Below, piece after piece: positions 1 to 11,963 of a stretch of 64,000 nt of DNA. The number at the start of each line of letters is the position of its first letter. Position 1 is the stretch's first letter. The notes under the pieces were generated by a model. That model worked only from the letters and a program-made list of their open reading frames with translations, made no database searches and was not told the DNA's origin. The stretch is taken from assembly GCF_030272615.1 (NCBI RefSeq), contig NC_081415.1, positions 191,980,270-192,044,269 on the forward strand, read 5' to 3'. Made by a program: the position numbers and the translations under genes. This DNA comes from Cryptomeria japonica (lineage: Eukaryota > Streptophyta > Pinopsida > Cupressales > Cupressaceae).

Positions 1-2
1 GG

Positions 3-1255
3 GTAGAACATCTAGGCATATTAGATAAAATATTTCAAAGATTGGAGAAATTCCAAGTCAGGATAAACCCTATGAAGTGTGTCTTCGAGGTAACATCAGG
101 CAAATTATTAGGCTACATTATGTCAGCAAAGGGCATTGAAGTAGATCTAGCGAAGGTACAGGCCATCATGGAGATGCCACCTCCCAAGAACATTAGTCAA
201 CTTAGATCTCTACAAGGACGGCTATAGTCTATCGGGCGATTCATAGCCCAATTAGTAGATAAAAGTTTACCATTCAATAATTTGCTACATAAAAACATAC
301 CATTCGAATGGGAAGCCAGGTGTGCAGAATCATTCCATCAAATCAAACAATATCTAATGAATCCACAAGTTCTGGTACCACCAATAGCAAGGAAGACACT
401 TATTCTCTACATATCAACAATAGACATATCATTGGGGGCACTGTTAGCACAAGAAGATCAAGAAGGCAAGGAACGAGCTATATATTACATCAGTAGAACA
501 TTAAATGGATATGAGTTGAATTACACATTCATTGAGAAGGCTTGTTTAGCTATGGTATTCGCCTCTCAAAAGTTCTGTCATTACATGCTAGCTCACACAA
601 TCAAGTCTATAGCAAAAATTGATCCTCTCGAGTATTTACTCAATAAAGCAGCTCTTACAAGCAGATTAGCTAAATGGGTCATGATTCTCAGTGAGTTTGA
701 TATCCAGTACACAGAGCGTCGGGCTATCAAGGGACGAGTAATTGCAGATCAATTAACTGAAGCACCACTACCAGATAAGCAACCAATGAAGGTGGAATTT
801 CCAGACAGGGATGTCCTTACTGTTACACTCAAGCAATGGACCCTGTACTTTGACGGTTCCTACACTCAACATGGCTCAGGTGCCAACATCTTGTTCATCA
901 CTCCTGAAGGGCACACCATTCCAAGATCATATAGACTCATATTTCCATGCACCAATAACATCATTGAGTATGAAGCACTAGTCACAGGAATCAAAATGGT
1001 CGTAGAATGGAGAATCACATAATTGAAAGTCTATGGAGATTCCCAATTGGTTATAAATTAGATCAACAATGAATATCAGACAAAGGATGACAAGTTGTTG
1101 CCATACAAAAGAATGGTGGATGACTTCAAACAACATTTTGTACACATCACCTTCGAGAAAATACCAAGGTTGGATAACAAAGCGATCGATGCAATGGCTA
1201 CTATCGCTTCACTACTACAAATTCCAGAGTAACAAAGTCATTATGAGTTTCTGGT
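3..1255 (+). pseudogene. pol: pol remnant: RT C-terminus, RNase H and second (archaeal-type) RNase H
   Basis: One frame runs from base 3 and is broken by stops. The RT tail has the usual KCxF...SGKLLGYI and MPPPKN...LRSLQGRL patterns. A TAG at 225-227 interrupts it where the family normally has a glutamine. The first RNase H follows (282 to about 770) with the conserved acidic residues in YISTIDISLG and YTFIEKACLA. From about 830 comes the second RNase H, starting LYFDGS and with the conserved glutamate in IEYEALVTGI. Further in-frame stops lie at 1020-1022, near 1059 and near 1231. The domain order is diagnostic of Tat-type gypsy elements. No function remains. Confidence 0.88.
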
Positions 1256-2596
1256 AGAGCAACTATTTTCCCCAGCCTATGACAACTATGCATCCCATGT
1301 CATATATGCCTTAACCGGTTCAGACTCTCCTTTATACGGGACAATCTATGAGTACCTTAAAACCAATACCCTACCCATTGACCTATCTCATAATAAAAAA
1401 CAAAACTTTATCTGACAAGTCGCCAGTTATACTTTAACTGCTGATACCCTTTACTGTCGAGGTCTAGATGGTACTCTTCTTCGTTGCCTTGATCGTAATG
1501 AATTTGACTCTTCTTTACACGAGCTTCATGAGGGTATCTATGGCACACGTTCAAGTGGTCCTACTCTCGCTAAAAAACTTCTGAGAATGGGATATTACTG
1601 GCCAACAATGGAGAAAGACTCTTATCAATTTGCAAAGAAATGTCCTAAGTGCCAAATTCATGGCAATCTTATCCATGCACCCGCACAGGAGTTGCAGCCA
1701 TTTACAACATCTTGGCCTTTTTGTCAGTGGGGACTTGATTTAGTAGGGAAAATACATCCTTCCTCTTCAAATTGACACAAGTTCATTATCACCGCCACAA
1801 AGTATTTTACAAAATGGATTGAAGCAGTCCCAATGACCACAGTAACTGGAAAGCCTGGAAAGAAAATTGCCTCTTTTATTCTCAATTATCTAATTTGCAG
1901 ATATGGCACCCCCAGTTCTATTATCATAGACAATGGGCGTCCCTTCAAAAATCAAGATGTGCGAGAATTATGTGAACGATTCAATACCCAACATCATTTT
2001 TCTACACCTTACTACCCATGGGGGAATGGTCAAGCAGAGACATCAAATAAACAATATTGAAAATCCTAAAGAAGACAGTAAATGATGTAGGTAAGGATTG
2101 GCATGTACAACTCAATCCGGCACTCTGGGCATACAAGACTAGCATCCAGACACCTACAAGAGCTATGCCATATTCATTGGTGTATGGGTCAAAGGCAATT
2201 TTACCTCTTGAGGTAGAAATTACATCACTCGGAGTATCTTAAAAAGGCCTCATTCTAGATGAGGAGTATCGGGTCAACAGATTGCAAGAACTAGAGCTTC
2301 TGGATGAAAAATGACAACATGCCTACAATCACCTCAAAGCATACCAGCAACGCATGTGCAAAAGCTACAACCACAAAGTCACCCCTAGGATTTTGAAAGT
2401 CGGTGATCTCGTACTCAAAGAAAATCCTAGAAATAAACAGGATCAAGAAAAGAAGGGGAAGTTTGAACCTAACTGGTTGGGTCCCTATGTTATCATATCA
2501 GCCTATGGATCAGGAGCCTATCAACTTACAACTTCAGAGGGTGATGTGCTCGACAAACCAACCAACAACATCCATCTGAAGAAATTCTATACTTGA
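1256..2596 (+). pseudogene. int: pol remnant: integrase with C-terminal domain
   Basis: It continues the polyprotein after the second RNase H. The zinc-binding part precedes GYYWPTMEKD and ends CPKCQ. The second histidine position (normally GxHxG) reads TRSS, so the HHCC site is damaged. The catalytic acidic triad is still visible: the Asp in WGLDLVG, the Asp in IIDNGRPF and the Glu in GNGQAETSNK. A TGA at about 1774, a one-base deletion near 2052 that shifts the frame from AETSNK into the following ILKK stretch, a TAA at 2240-2242 and a TGA near 2312 break it. The C-terminal part (2354-2596) carries the KVGDLVLKE and GKFEPNWLGPYVI patterns that normally close gypsy integrases. Confidence 0.87.
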
Positions 2597-4547
2597 GTGG
2601 TCTAATGCACAGAAAAGGTGACAAATACCAAAAAAAAAAAAAAAAAATTTGTTTGAAAAATCAAAAAAGCAATAAAAACAAGTGGTGAAAACCTGGCAAT
2701 AGGCGCTATTTGTGAGGGAACAACTCCTCTATCTATCATTACTCATATCTTTTGCATCTGAAGTCAAAGCTAATGGCCATCACCCAACACCTTTCATACA
2801 ACATTATCCCGGACACACTTAGTGTAGTCACTGTCCTTGCTTATCTGAAGATCAGTTCATCATATCCCACCATGGCTTGGTAATCACTATACATATCCAC
2901 ATTAATCGGTAACTAGAGCTAGGGATAGTGTTCCTCTGACTTCAAGCTTTCCAACAAAAAGAAAACACGAATCACAACATGCCAAGAAAATCCTATCAAA
3001 CAACAGCTCAGCAGCCAAGAAAACAAAACACTGATCCAATTAACAACTTCAACACACATATGATGGATGATTTTCTGAAATATATTTTTTTTACATCTCG
3101 CATGAAGTTTTGACTATTTTGCACTTCAACTTTTTGAATCATTGGATCTCCTTAATTTCTCAACGATGCATCGAGCTAGAGAAAGTAGCAGGAGAGTCTA
3201 ATATTTTTTTGGTTTTCTGTCTGTGAGGCGATCACTTGTATTGTGCAAATTTTGTCTTGAGACGTGATTAGAAACATATCACTGAAGACATTGTTCCACT
3301 TTGTGCATACAAATGGTTCAATCTTGTCTGTTTATATGCAAGCAACACTCAAGTCATCTTGGTTTAATTATACCTAGACGCTTGTGTCATCTTGCAATAT
3401 CAAAATCCATGTACGTTTTACTCAGGTCATTATGGTTCAATTATACCATTTTACACTTGGTTGCACATCATTTTTAATCTTGAATTTATTTAAAGATCAT
3501 TATCATTATCATACATCTCATTTTCAAGATACATGTCACATCTCATAAATCAAAGCAATGCATCATCACATTTTTGCTTATCAAAATCATGAATCATACA
3601 TTCATATTATAATCGAAATCAATCTTATCAATCTAATCCATATGATCGATCATATCATTATCCCCATACATGAGCATATCATATTGATAACATGTTAGAA
3701 ACATCTACATTCATAAAATTCAACCATCATCAACATCACCATCTGCAAAAGTCATAGATTAAAATCATATCATATAGCTCATCAAAATCAAAATAGCTGC
3801 ATCCATATCATATCATCATGCACATGTGTGACCACATGCTGATCCAAAGAAAATCAATCAGAAACAATCATCAGATGGAACAAATAAAAAACCAAAGTCC
3901 CTGGATATCATATCAAAAATCAATCCAGACCCATATCGAGAAATCAAGCAATATCAAGTCCCATATCAAAAGCAATATCAAGTCCCATATCGAAATCAAT
4001 CAAATCAAAGACCCATATCAAAAGCAATATCAAGTCCCATATCAAAATCAATCAAATCAAAGACTCATATCGAAAGCAATATCAAGATCCATATCGAGAA
4101 ATCAAGCAACATCAAGATCCATATCGCAAGCATCAAATCAAGACCCATATCGAATCAAGACCCATATTTTATGAACTACAAAGCCTTATTTTAAGGAAGG
4201 TATATGTAAGAAAGGCCATTATAAATGACTCTCAAGGTTTGGATGCGACCTAGGTGGACGTGTGGGACATTTATGCGCTATGCCCACATTAGTCTTCATC
4301 ATTTCTATCAACATCATTATCAGGAGATAAATCAATCAATATGCATTCAATGCAGTCAATATTCTCATATTACAATCAATTCAAAAACGCTTATCAAATC
4401 AACAATTTTTTCAAAATCCTTGATTCATCTCTCAAGGGGGCATCATCAATATCGTTCATCAAATCTGGGGCATCATATCGACATCTTGACACAAACATCA
4501 TATCCTGCAAAATTTTCTTTGAATCAACATGTGCACACACGTCACTT
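2597..4547 (+). other. non-coding spacer between integrase and polypurine tract
   Basis: About 1.95 kb with no supportable gene. It starts just after the integrase stop with an A-run near 2630-2646, stays AT-rich, and becomes strongly biased towards ATC/CAT words from about 3480 on. Tat elements often carry a long, fast-evolving, repeat-containing region at this place. Short open frames here come from the repeats. Confidence 0.7.
3905..4172 (+). repeat. tandem repeat, about 52 bp unit, CCCATATC-anchored
   Basis: Units combine AGCAATATCAAGTCCCATAT with AATCAATCAAATCAAAGACC. About two and a half full units plus degenerate part-units are visible. CCATATC recurs roughly every 24-28 bases. It sits in the 3' spacer of the Tat element and creates a spurious open frame at 3818-4174. 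Confidence 0.8.
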
Positions 4548-4562
4548 CAAAGAGGGGCAAAA
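4548..4562 (+). other. polypurine tract of the Tat element
   Basis: CAAAGAGGGGCAAAA lies immediately before an LTR that begins TGTAGACG. This position and composition fit the plus-strand primer site. Confidence 0.75.
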
Positions 4563-6060
4563 TGTAGACGTATAAAAATGACCACTTTCCTAAGTGAATA
4601 TTTAATATTCATTTAAACCTTATTCCTCTATTTAATTAAATTTTATTTAATTAAATTATTCACATTCATCTATTTGATTAAATAAGTTATTCAATTTATT
4701 TAAATTAAATTCACCTAAGCCTTTCATAGCCTTTAAATTGAATAAATCATTTTATTTAATTAATTCCCCTTTCTCCACTTTTAATTAAATTTATATTTAA
4801 TTAATTGTTCATTGCAAATAAATAAATCTAATTTATTTATTTAAATCCCCTGCTTATATTTATGCAAGTTGCATCTATTTTAGTTGAAATAAAGTAAATT
4901 ATTTTAATTAAAATTACCCTCGATCCACTTGCATTTTCTTACATATCCCACTTGCCTCTCTAAACCCCCTTCTAGATTCTTCTAATCCCTTCCAATTTAG
5001 CCTAATCCATCTCCTAAATATTGTCACATCCCTAAACAAAGGGAAGTCACTTCTCAAACCCTCAAAGTCTTTGAAAACCATTAAAGGCTTTATGTCTTCA
5101 ACAAGTTAACCTTGAAAGTATTCCAAACCATTAATGATTAACTCAACCCTCTTGCATGATTAGAGACTTTCTCTCTAACTCAACCCTCATCTAACCCAAG
5201 GGTCTCATCAAGCATTCATTGCTTTGACCATGGTTATTCCTTTAACCCTTGCACAAGAGTTTATCCTTTGGGTAAAAGCTTTATCCAATGGATAACCCTA
5301 ACCTAACCTTAACCCTTACCTCCTAAGGTAACCATGAGGTCTTCTCAAACATTTAATGCTTCTTACATCTCCTCTCAAGCAGTTTTATGTTTACAATTGT
5401 CACTATTTCATTGGTGAGAATTGTGAACATGGATTGATAACTTTCAATCCTGGCCCTTGATAAGATTATCCAATCCTGACCCTCCATTGCCTTGTTTTTC
5501 CTATAAATAGAGCCTTCCTTCTCTCATTTTCATATCCAAGTCTTTAGTATCAAACTTATAGACATTTTACTAAGCATCTAATCTAAATCATTTTAGTCAA
5601 GCATTTAGCCTCTCTTTGAATAGAAATCATCTAAATAAGCATTTTTAGAAGCATTTCTAATTATCATAGCATTATCATATTATACTAGTATAGCATGTTA
5701 GGATAGTTGTTACTAACCATTTCATCTTATTATCATATCCATGCTAGTTTAAATCACGTTAGATTTAGTATCATGCATAACTAGGAATGCATTCATGCTA
5801 GATTGATCTATATCCCTTGTTCTCATGGTTGCCATCCCTAAGTCACTTTGCTCAGTGATCTGAGAGAAAAGGCATTGGCTTGAGGGGTCTTGTGAGATAG
5901 AGAACAATGGAACATCCCTTGGGAAGTTGAGTTATTCAATATAACTCCATAACTTGCACCAAGAGTCCCATTGGTGTGTGGAATAGTTTTGAAATCACAT
6001 TTTCCATTTCATCCCCCCAATTTTCCCGCACACAATCTCCTATCTTATCTCGCCCTAACA
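4563..6060 (+). repeat. 3' LTR of the Tat element
   Basis: The LTR starts TGTAGACGT right after the polypurine tract and probably ends CGCCCTAACA at 6060, giving about 1.5 kb with TG...CA ends. The next bases already read as LINE-like protein sequence. Its U3 is very AT-rich with TTTAATTAA words, and a clear TATA box lies at 5511-5520. Its first 100 bases resemble the start of the minus-strand solo LTR at 20694-21830, so both probably belong to related families. The right end is set by the TG...CA rule and the change of content, not by a second LTR. Confidence 0.75.
5511..5520 (+). promoter_or_regulatory. TATA box of the LTR promoter
   Basis: CTATAAATAG followed by AGCC, inside the LTR, about 950 bases after its start. 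This is the usual U3/R position. Confidence 0.6.
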
Positions 6061-6084
6061 ATTGGGGATAACAAATCATTCATA

Positions 6085-6252
6085 CAAAAAATAAGGAAAT
6101 TCTTTTAGCAAGGATTGGCTGAAAACGATAAACTTGCCCTCATTTCAGGGGAGAAAATTTGGCAACCAAAAGAGTATGGTGGAGTAGGAATTAGAAATTT
6201 CATATGGAAAAATAAAGCTTTGGGAGGTAAGCTAATTTGAAAAATGCTCTTC
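6085..6252 (+). pseudogene. LINE (non-LTR) ORF2 scrap
   Basis: The frame reads DKLALISGEKIWQPKEYGG followed by GIRNF and KNKALGGKLI, the pattern found after the reverse transcriptase in plant L1-type LINEs (usually KGGLGIRNL...NKALLxKxxW). Two in-frame stops are present. The fragment begins right after the Tat LTR, so its upstream part may lie on the other side of that element, outside the window. Confidence 0.65.
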
Positions 6253-6351
6253 ATGGGGGAGGATTTCATTATGACATATCACATATTCAAGGTTAATACA
6301 AATATCCATGTTGTGTTCCTAGCTATGATTATCAAGGTGGGTGAAGCATAG

Positions 6352-6807
6352 ATGACAACCATGCATTTGAGTCGGAAGCTCTTCAATGACTCTTTTTTGA
6401 GTGAAATTGAAATAGGGATTGCAAATATAGATGACAATTTCACCATTCCCTTTCTACAAGACTATTTTGCAAGTCATTGTGGGGGTCGAGAAGTTTGCAA
6501 AATGCTTATTCTTTCTGGGGCATTTATGGATGTGTTTGAATTGAGGAAGCCAAAGATTCTCAAACATATGAGATTCGTGTAGAAAATTTTGGGTTTGAAT
6601 TTCAACAAAGACAAGGATTGGTTCAAGGACTACATCAACGAGGAAAGGTTTGGCACAAACTATGAACCTGAGCATTATGGGGTGATCATTGAAGAAGAAT
6701 ATTGGCCTTCTGATGATGAAACAAATGACTCCTCTAGTCCGAGCCATGTCATAATCGAGGTGCCAAGTGTGGCAGGGGCAGAGATTCCTAGACTGAGCCA
6801 TCACTAG
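6352..6807 (+). pseudogene. unrecognised ORF with one in-frame stop
   Basis: An ATG-initiated frame of 76 codons ends in TAG at 6580-6582, and the same frame continues for 72 more codons to 6807. The predicted product is acidic and unlike the surrounding low-complexity translations; its C-terminal half contains DKDWFKDYINEERF and a Ser/Asp/Glu-rich stretch. I do not recognise a domain. It could be a fragment of a host gene or of a transposon-carried ORF. The opposite strand is also open over 6454-6804, which weakens the coding case. Confidence 0.35.
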
Positions 6808-6809
6808 GG

Positions 6810-8185
6810 TCTTAGGGATGCTTTGTCTCTACATTTTCTCTTCTTTCATGTCATTGGTATAAAAAATTTTGTATAAGGTTTTTTGGTTTAGGGTAAAATC
6901 TAGCAAATTTATAGGCCTATGAGTTGTATAATGTAAGGGACTAGCCTGGTTTTTTCCTTCTAGTATATACTGCCAAGGACAATAGTTTTCAATATTCTAA
7001 GTATAGGGACAATAAATGGGTTATACAATGAATCTACTAAATCAGTGTTCTAAACATGAGTGTTTGGATTCTTGAGGTTTTTTCAGAATCCAAACAAATT
7101 TTGTAAACTTTTAAATATTAATATACATCTCTCATATTATTGATAAAATAATATATATACTAAAAGAGATTAATATAAATTATTTTATTTATATAAAAAA
7201 TGTTTATTAATATTATTTATTATATATTAAAATTATTTTATTTGTTATGTTGTTTATTTGATTTTTATTTCAATATTCTTTTTTATTTATTAAAAAATTG
7301 TTTTATTGACTAAATAATTATATTATATTATATTATTTTATTTTATTTATATTGTATTTTATTTTATATTATTTATATTTTTATATAAAACTATTTTTAT
7401 ATTCTGTTGTATTATACTTTAACAAGTATAATGCAAAAAAAGACACACAATCAAACCCAAAAGCAAATACTTGATCAACTTATGGATTGTGGAAATCTAA
7501 TGAAATTAGTTGTAGTATACTATTTACTTATGAATAATTTTAGAATTTTATTTTTATTTATTTAAGAATTGTTTAAAAGTTTTAATTTTGTTCAAATATA
7601 TGTGTGTTGTGTTTTATTTTTTTAATATGATGGTGTTATAGAATATAAATGGTAGTTTGGCATGTAATGATTGCTAAATTTTAGATAAAATATAAGTTTT
7701 TGGTAACACTATCACGTCTTTACACTCCACCCATTGTTATCATTGTAGAACACTTTTTAACATGATTAATCTCTTCCAAGGAAGGATACTATAGTAATCA
7801 TATTATTGTATTTTTTCCTTCTAAAATTTTGGGATTACCTTAAAATATTATTGTATTAAATTTTTTGGGTTTCTACATGTCACAATTTGTGAATCAACTT
7901 CAACCCTTGAACTCCCTCTCGCCTAAACTTCCATCTTGGATCACAAAATATAATCCAAGTTGTTAATTGCAAGAGTCCTCTAAACTCCAAACTCTAAGCC
8001 ACTTTCATCATGGATTTCAACAAAGCATTGCAAATTTTAATCCAAAGTGAAAACTACAAATGAACTCTAACTGCAAAACTTTTATAGTAATTTGTAAATC
8101 AACATCGGACCTAAAATTTTACTATTACAAAAGTGTAAAGACAATCCAAGATGTCTGTAAAACTTTGATTTTATTAACAATTTAA
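6810..8185. other. AT-rich non-coding stretch
   Basis: No gene seen. 7125-7400 is a nearly pure A/T tract (TATTTTATTTTA-like words). The rest is ordinary AT-rich intergenic sequence. Confidence 0.6.
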
Positions 8186-8186
8186 C

Positions 8187-8230
8187 ATGGTATAGAGCAT
8201 TATATACCAAATCTTACATGGTATTAGAAC
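8187..8230 (+). other. degraded Ty1/copia primer-binding-site region
   Basis: TGGTATAGAGC (8188-8198) and TGGTATTAGAAC (8219-8230) resemble TGGTATCAGAGC, the initiator-Met tRNA primer site of plant copia elements. The block GGTATAGAGCATT plus TATACC recurs just after the LTR-like segment at 9950, which supports a shared copia origin. Confidence 0.45.
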
Positions 8231-9938
8231 TTGTTGCATTTCTTGTTGTTAGCCTTAATTGAGAGATTTAGGTTGCAAATATAGGTGGATCTTGAGTATT
8301 CTCTACTCTTGCATCAAATTTGGTAAATCGAAGAAACTGAAAACTTGAAAAACAAATATTGGTAGATTTTGGGGGTTCCCTCCTTGTTGCTTTGTATTGT
8401 AGGTCAAAATTAGAACTCATTGGTGCATATATGAGCTCACTGTTGATTTTAGAGGGTTTGTGAAAGTATTATTCATTTTTCATCTAAATCAAACATTTGA
8501 GGCTAGACCTATGAAGGTTTGAACTTGGGAGGTACATACCATATCCACAAGGTAGTTGTAATTTTGGGTCAAATCCAACCCCACCATAGCGTTAAAAAGG
8601 CCTAAGAACCTTAAGATCAATCGTTAAATCATTGAAATTCACACACTTCACTTGGAGAATAAGCTACCTTGTTGTCGTACGACCACCATATAGTTGTGCT
8701 AGTTAGCTAAAAATCGATTCATGTGGAAAAAAATGGCATAAAAAATGTTAATTTTAGTTTTCAATATTATTTTATAAATTATAAAAAAAAAAAAAAAATA
8801 GTATGTGCAAACCTATATGTGGTATAGACCATGCATAGACTTGCATCAGTTGGTGTGAGGGACCATCCACACTCGCTACATGTCATGTGTCAAAGTCAAG
8901 GCAAGCCACACGATCATCAAATCGAAATTCCCAACTACAACATTTAAAGCATATTCCATCAACATTTAAAGATATTTCAACAAGATTTTTAAACACAACA
9001 AATGTTTAATTTACTAGATGTTGTACCTCTCAATACAAAATGGAGCACAATAAACTATAAGAATCACCTATGAAAATGCTTCAAAAGGAAATTCAAAATA
9101 TAAGGACCTAGGGTGACTTAGATATACAAAATATATAAGTAGTCCTTGATGAATCACATTAAGGACCATCTAATATTTGAGAAATAAGAACATAAAAAAC
9201 AAATATCAAATGACCAAGCCTAGGGTTTATTCGTTACAACAAATTTAAGGAGTACCAGACTAAGCTTTATAAAACTTAAATATACATAACTAGTGTTTAT
9301 TGCTAAATTGTCATACTTGAAACTTCTAATTGATGATTTATAAAATATGCAAGGGTTTTTGTGTGCACCAATTATCGAAGTAGAGGCAAAATACATAAGT
9401 TTAAACTCAAAGAAAGGGTAGAAATGAGTAAATTGACTAAATATATAAAAATGATAGATTTTGACATCAACACATGTGGAGACACTTTAGTAGAATTCAA
9501 AAACTTCATACATCATCCTTCATCCCTTGTCTTCCTTTCAAGTGTGGGAAGGCATCCTCCATATCATCTTGGTTTTGCTTCTTCCTAAGGGGAGGAATGT
9601 TGTTTAGAAACATTAGATCATATTCAACATTTAGTATCCAACATCTACCATCATTGAAAAAGACTCTTCATTGAGGGTCGGTTGCATAGTCTCTCTTCTA
9701 CTTCTCTCTTATGGGGCAGAATTTTTCCTTGCATCGGTTTTTGTCCATCTCATTCCTGAACAAGATGATTTTGTTTTCATCTCTCTTTTTGGAAATGAGT
9801 TTTTTCCCATTGGGTTTTCTTTTTTTCTCCATTCATGAGAGATTGCATTGCATTTGTATATGGGTACCTAATATGGCATCGTAATCGAGACCCATCCTTG
9901 CATCATTTGTATTTGTCTACATTCTACCTACATTGCAC
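8231..9938. other. non-coding, possible degraded copia interior
   Basis: I see no pol motif. An A-run lies at 8779-8796. 9700-9850 is T-rich and contains GTTTTTTCCCATTGGGTTTTC, similar in style to copia leader or 3' regions, but nothing firm. Confidence 0.3.
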
Positions 9939-10271
9939 TTAAGGGGGTGTGTTGGTGTGAAAGGGGTGTCTTAACTAGCCAATTCATCACCTAGGTCCTA
10001 TTCACATTTGTTACTTAAGTTTACTTAGGGTAAACATAGGATAATTATCACTTTATGTCTCAAGTCATAAGATTAAGACACATGTCATCATCTTATGCAT
10101 CACATGTTCACCTTGGCCAATATAACCAAGGGGTTCCCTTTGTAATCTCAATAAATTCAATCCATTTTAATATATCAGTTGCATCCTTTCGTATAATAAC
10201 ATTATTATCTCATAGTCGATGTCTAGTGCTTCCATGAAGTTCCTAGATTGAAATCTTAAAAGGTATAGAGC
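9939..10271 (+). repeat. copia-like LTR with preceding polypurine tract and following primer-site relic
   Basis: TTAAGGGGGTG (9939-9949) is followed by TGTTGGTGTGA, a common copia LTR start. The segment runs to about 10255 and is followed by GGTATAGAGC (10262-10271), a damaged Met-tRNA primer site. Having both a polypurine tract before it and a primer site after it fits an LTR shared by two adjacent or tandem elements. A related but diverged LTR start occurs at 12835. Confidence 0.5.
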
Positions 10272-11140
10272 ATTCTATACCAACTCTCATAGGATTGGTG
10301 GAATATTATAAACAAGTCACAACAAAGTGTTTTTATGTTTGTTCCCTCTCTCCAAAATATTTAATCATTTTCTTCTTACCACAAATGTTCCATTATCCTA
10401 TGCTATAATAATCTCCACCTACATGCCTAAATTTTTTTTCCAATCACTACCATCCAAAATTATTGTGCAACTTGTTACATTGGTTGACTATGTATCTACT
10501 TATATTGTGTTGGATCCTTCACTTCACCCTCATTTGTCACATATATTCTTGTTATTTTCAAACACGTGATAATTTTTTCATAGTATCTAAATGGATATGG
10601 AGAATTTAGAAAATAACATTTCCCCAATTGTACAATCTAAAAGTGAGTTATAAGGATGTGATATGGAAAATCAAATTAAATCACATGAATATTTGACCTA
10701 TAATAATATTCATAATTTTCAATGATTGTACTAATTTTTATGGAGAAAGAAAGAGATGAGCTCCATGTTTTTCTTATGAATAGTAGAAACATTTAAAAGA
10801 TATTATGTTTGAATGAGTTCTCTCATCTAAACAAGAGTGGGAGGTATTGATTGACATAAGGGTGTAATTTTTGGCATTTTAACAGAACCCACATTATCTT
10901 TTGTTCAAAAAGAGATCACATATATCTTTTTATTTTGTCCATTTGCATATCGTGAAGATAAGTTCCTTATATTTTTACATCTATATCATAAAGACAAGTT
11001 CCTTATAATTGAGAAATGCATGTATATCTATTTTCACATCCTTGTATTCACAGAGTTTTTGATTTTATTGTAATATCTATTCAAGTGAAGTTGACAAAAA
11101 AATTATTTCCTTATATGAACATGGTGATTGTAAAAGTTTT
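10272..11140. other. non-coding stretch with copia-like debris
   Basis: No gene supported. GAGTGGGAGG followed by TATTGATTGACA near 10841 resembles another worn polypurine tract/LTR start. 10945-11010 holds two copies of a roughly 34-bp unit containing AAGTTCCTTATA. Confidence 0.35.
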
Positions 11141-11963
11141 ATGTTAAAAAATGCATCTATATTATCGAGAGTGATCTTTCAACCATTTATCAACTATAAT
11201 CTATGTGAATTTAACCAAGATTATTTGAGATGGCACTTGAAAGCTATAAAATATTTTGGCCAACTCTAGAGCTTATGAACAAGTGCTTAATGCTTCAATG
11301 TAACTACAACTAGTTAGGATAACAATGCCAACCTAATAAACCTAGATAAATATTTTCATGTCCCCTTTCCAAAAATTAGATTAAAGACTTCTTGCTCAAG
11401 AAGACATTGAAGATTGAGGGTCAATACTACCACCTTACTCATGCCAAGGACAAGGAGACACAAAAGATTGGGGGTCAAGGCTATCGTCAAACTCATGTAG
11501 AGAAGATGTCAAATATCAAGGATTGGAGATATCATATGAAACATGCCAAGGAGCCATAAATGGTTGGGAATTGGGGTCACACCCTAACACATGCCAAGGA
11601 CATAAAGGGGTTGGGAAAGAAGGTTGAATATCAATACATGCCAAGTTAGGAAGAAAAAACTCTAAACCTCTGATGAGAAAACTTTGTAAGGCCTAGACGG
11701 CCAACCTATTATGTAGCATGCAAAATTCAAATTTGGATCTTGGTGCCAATTTAGATTTAGGCTATTTGGATTGATATTTTTTGTGGGGATCCTATAAACT
11801 AGGAAAACATTTCAATTATAAACATCCATGACATGTTATTGTATCTTACAGGTACTTTGTATTCAAGTGATCTTCTATAGACTTAAGCCCACAGGAGATT
11901 GTGATTAGTGGATGAAAACCCTTCAATTGTTGGATAAGAGAATAGAAACCATTTGGTTCTTCA
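11141..11963. repeat. direct repeat pair, copy 1 (about 820 bp)
   Basis: It matches 13189-14115 over its length: GAGTGATCTTTCAACCATTT near the start and AACCTATTATGTAGCATG near the end. Inside it are short degenerate units containing ACACATGCCAAGGA and GGTTGGG. It could be an LTR or a dispersed repeat. No clear TG...CA ends, primer site or target duplication were found, so the class is left open. Confidence 0.65.

Larger units (their letters stand above)
1..6060 (+). mobile_element. Ty3/gypsy LTR retrotransposon, Tat lineage, 3' portion
   Basis: The element is cut by the window edge, so gag, protease, most of the reverse transcriptase and the 5' LTR are missing. In order it shows the RT tail, a first RNase H, a second RNase H-like domain, integrase, a non-coding spacer of about 2 kb with tandem repeats, a polypurine tract and a 3' LTR. 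A second RNase H between the normal RNase H and integrase is characteristic of the Tat lineage (Ogre/Retand type), which is why I place it there. Several in-frame stops and one frameshift show that it is dead. Its LTR ends against LINE-like sequence, so it probably inserted into an older LINE remnant. The target duplication cannot be tested because the 5' end is outside. Confidence 0.88.

Noticed and set aside
3818-4616. Three overlapping ORFs (118, 116 and 91 codons)
   Set aside because: They arise from the ATC/CAT-biased tandem repeat, spacer and LTR start of the Tat element.
7125-7400. AT-rich tract as a replication origin or matrix attachment region
   Set aside because: Only base composition supports it; no motif distinguishes it from ordinary low-complexity DNA.
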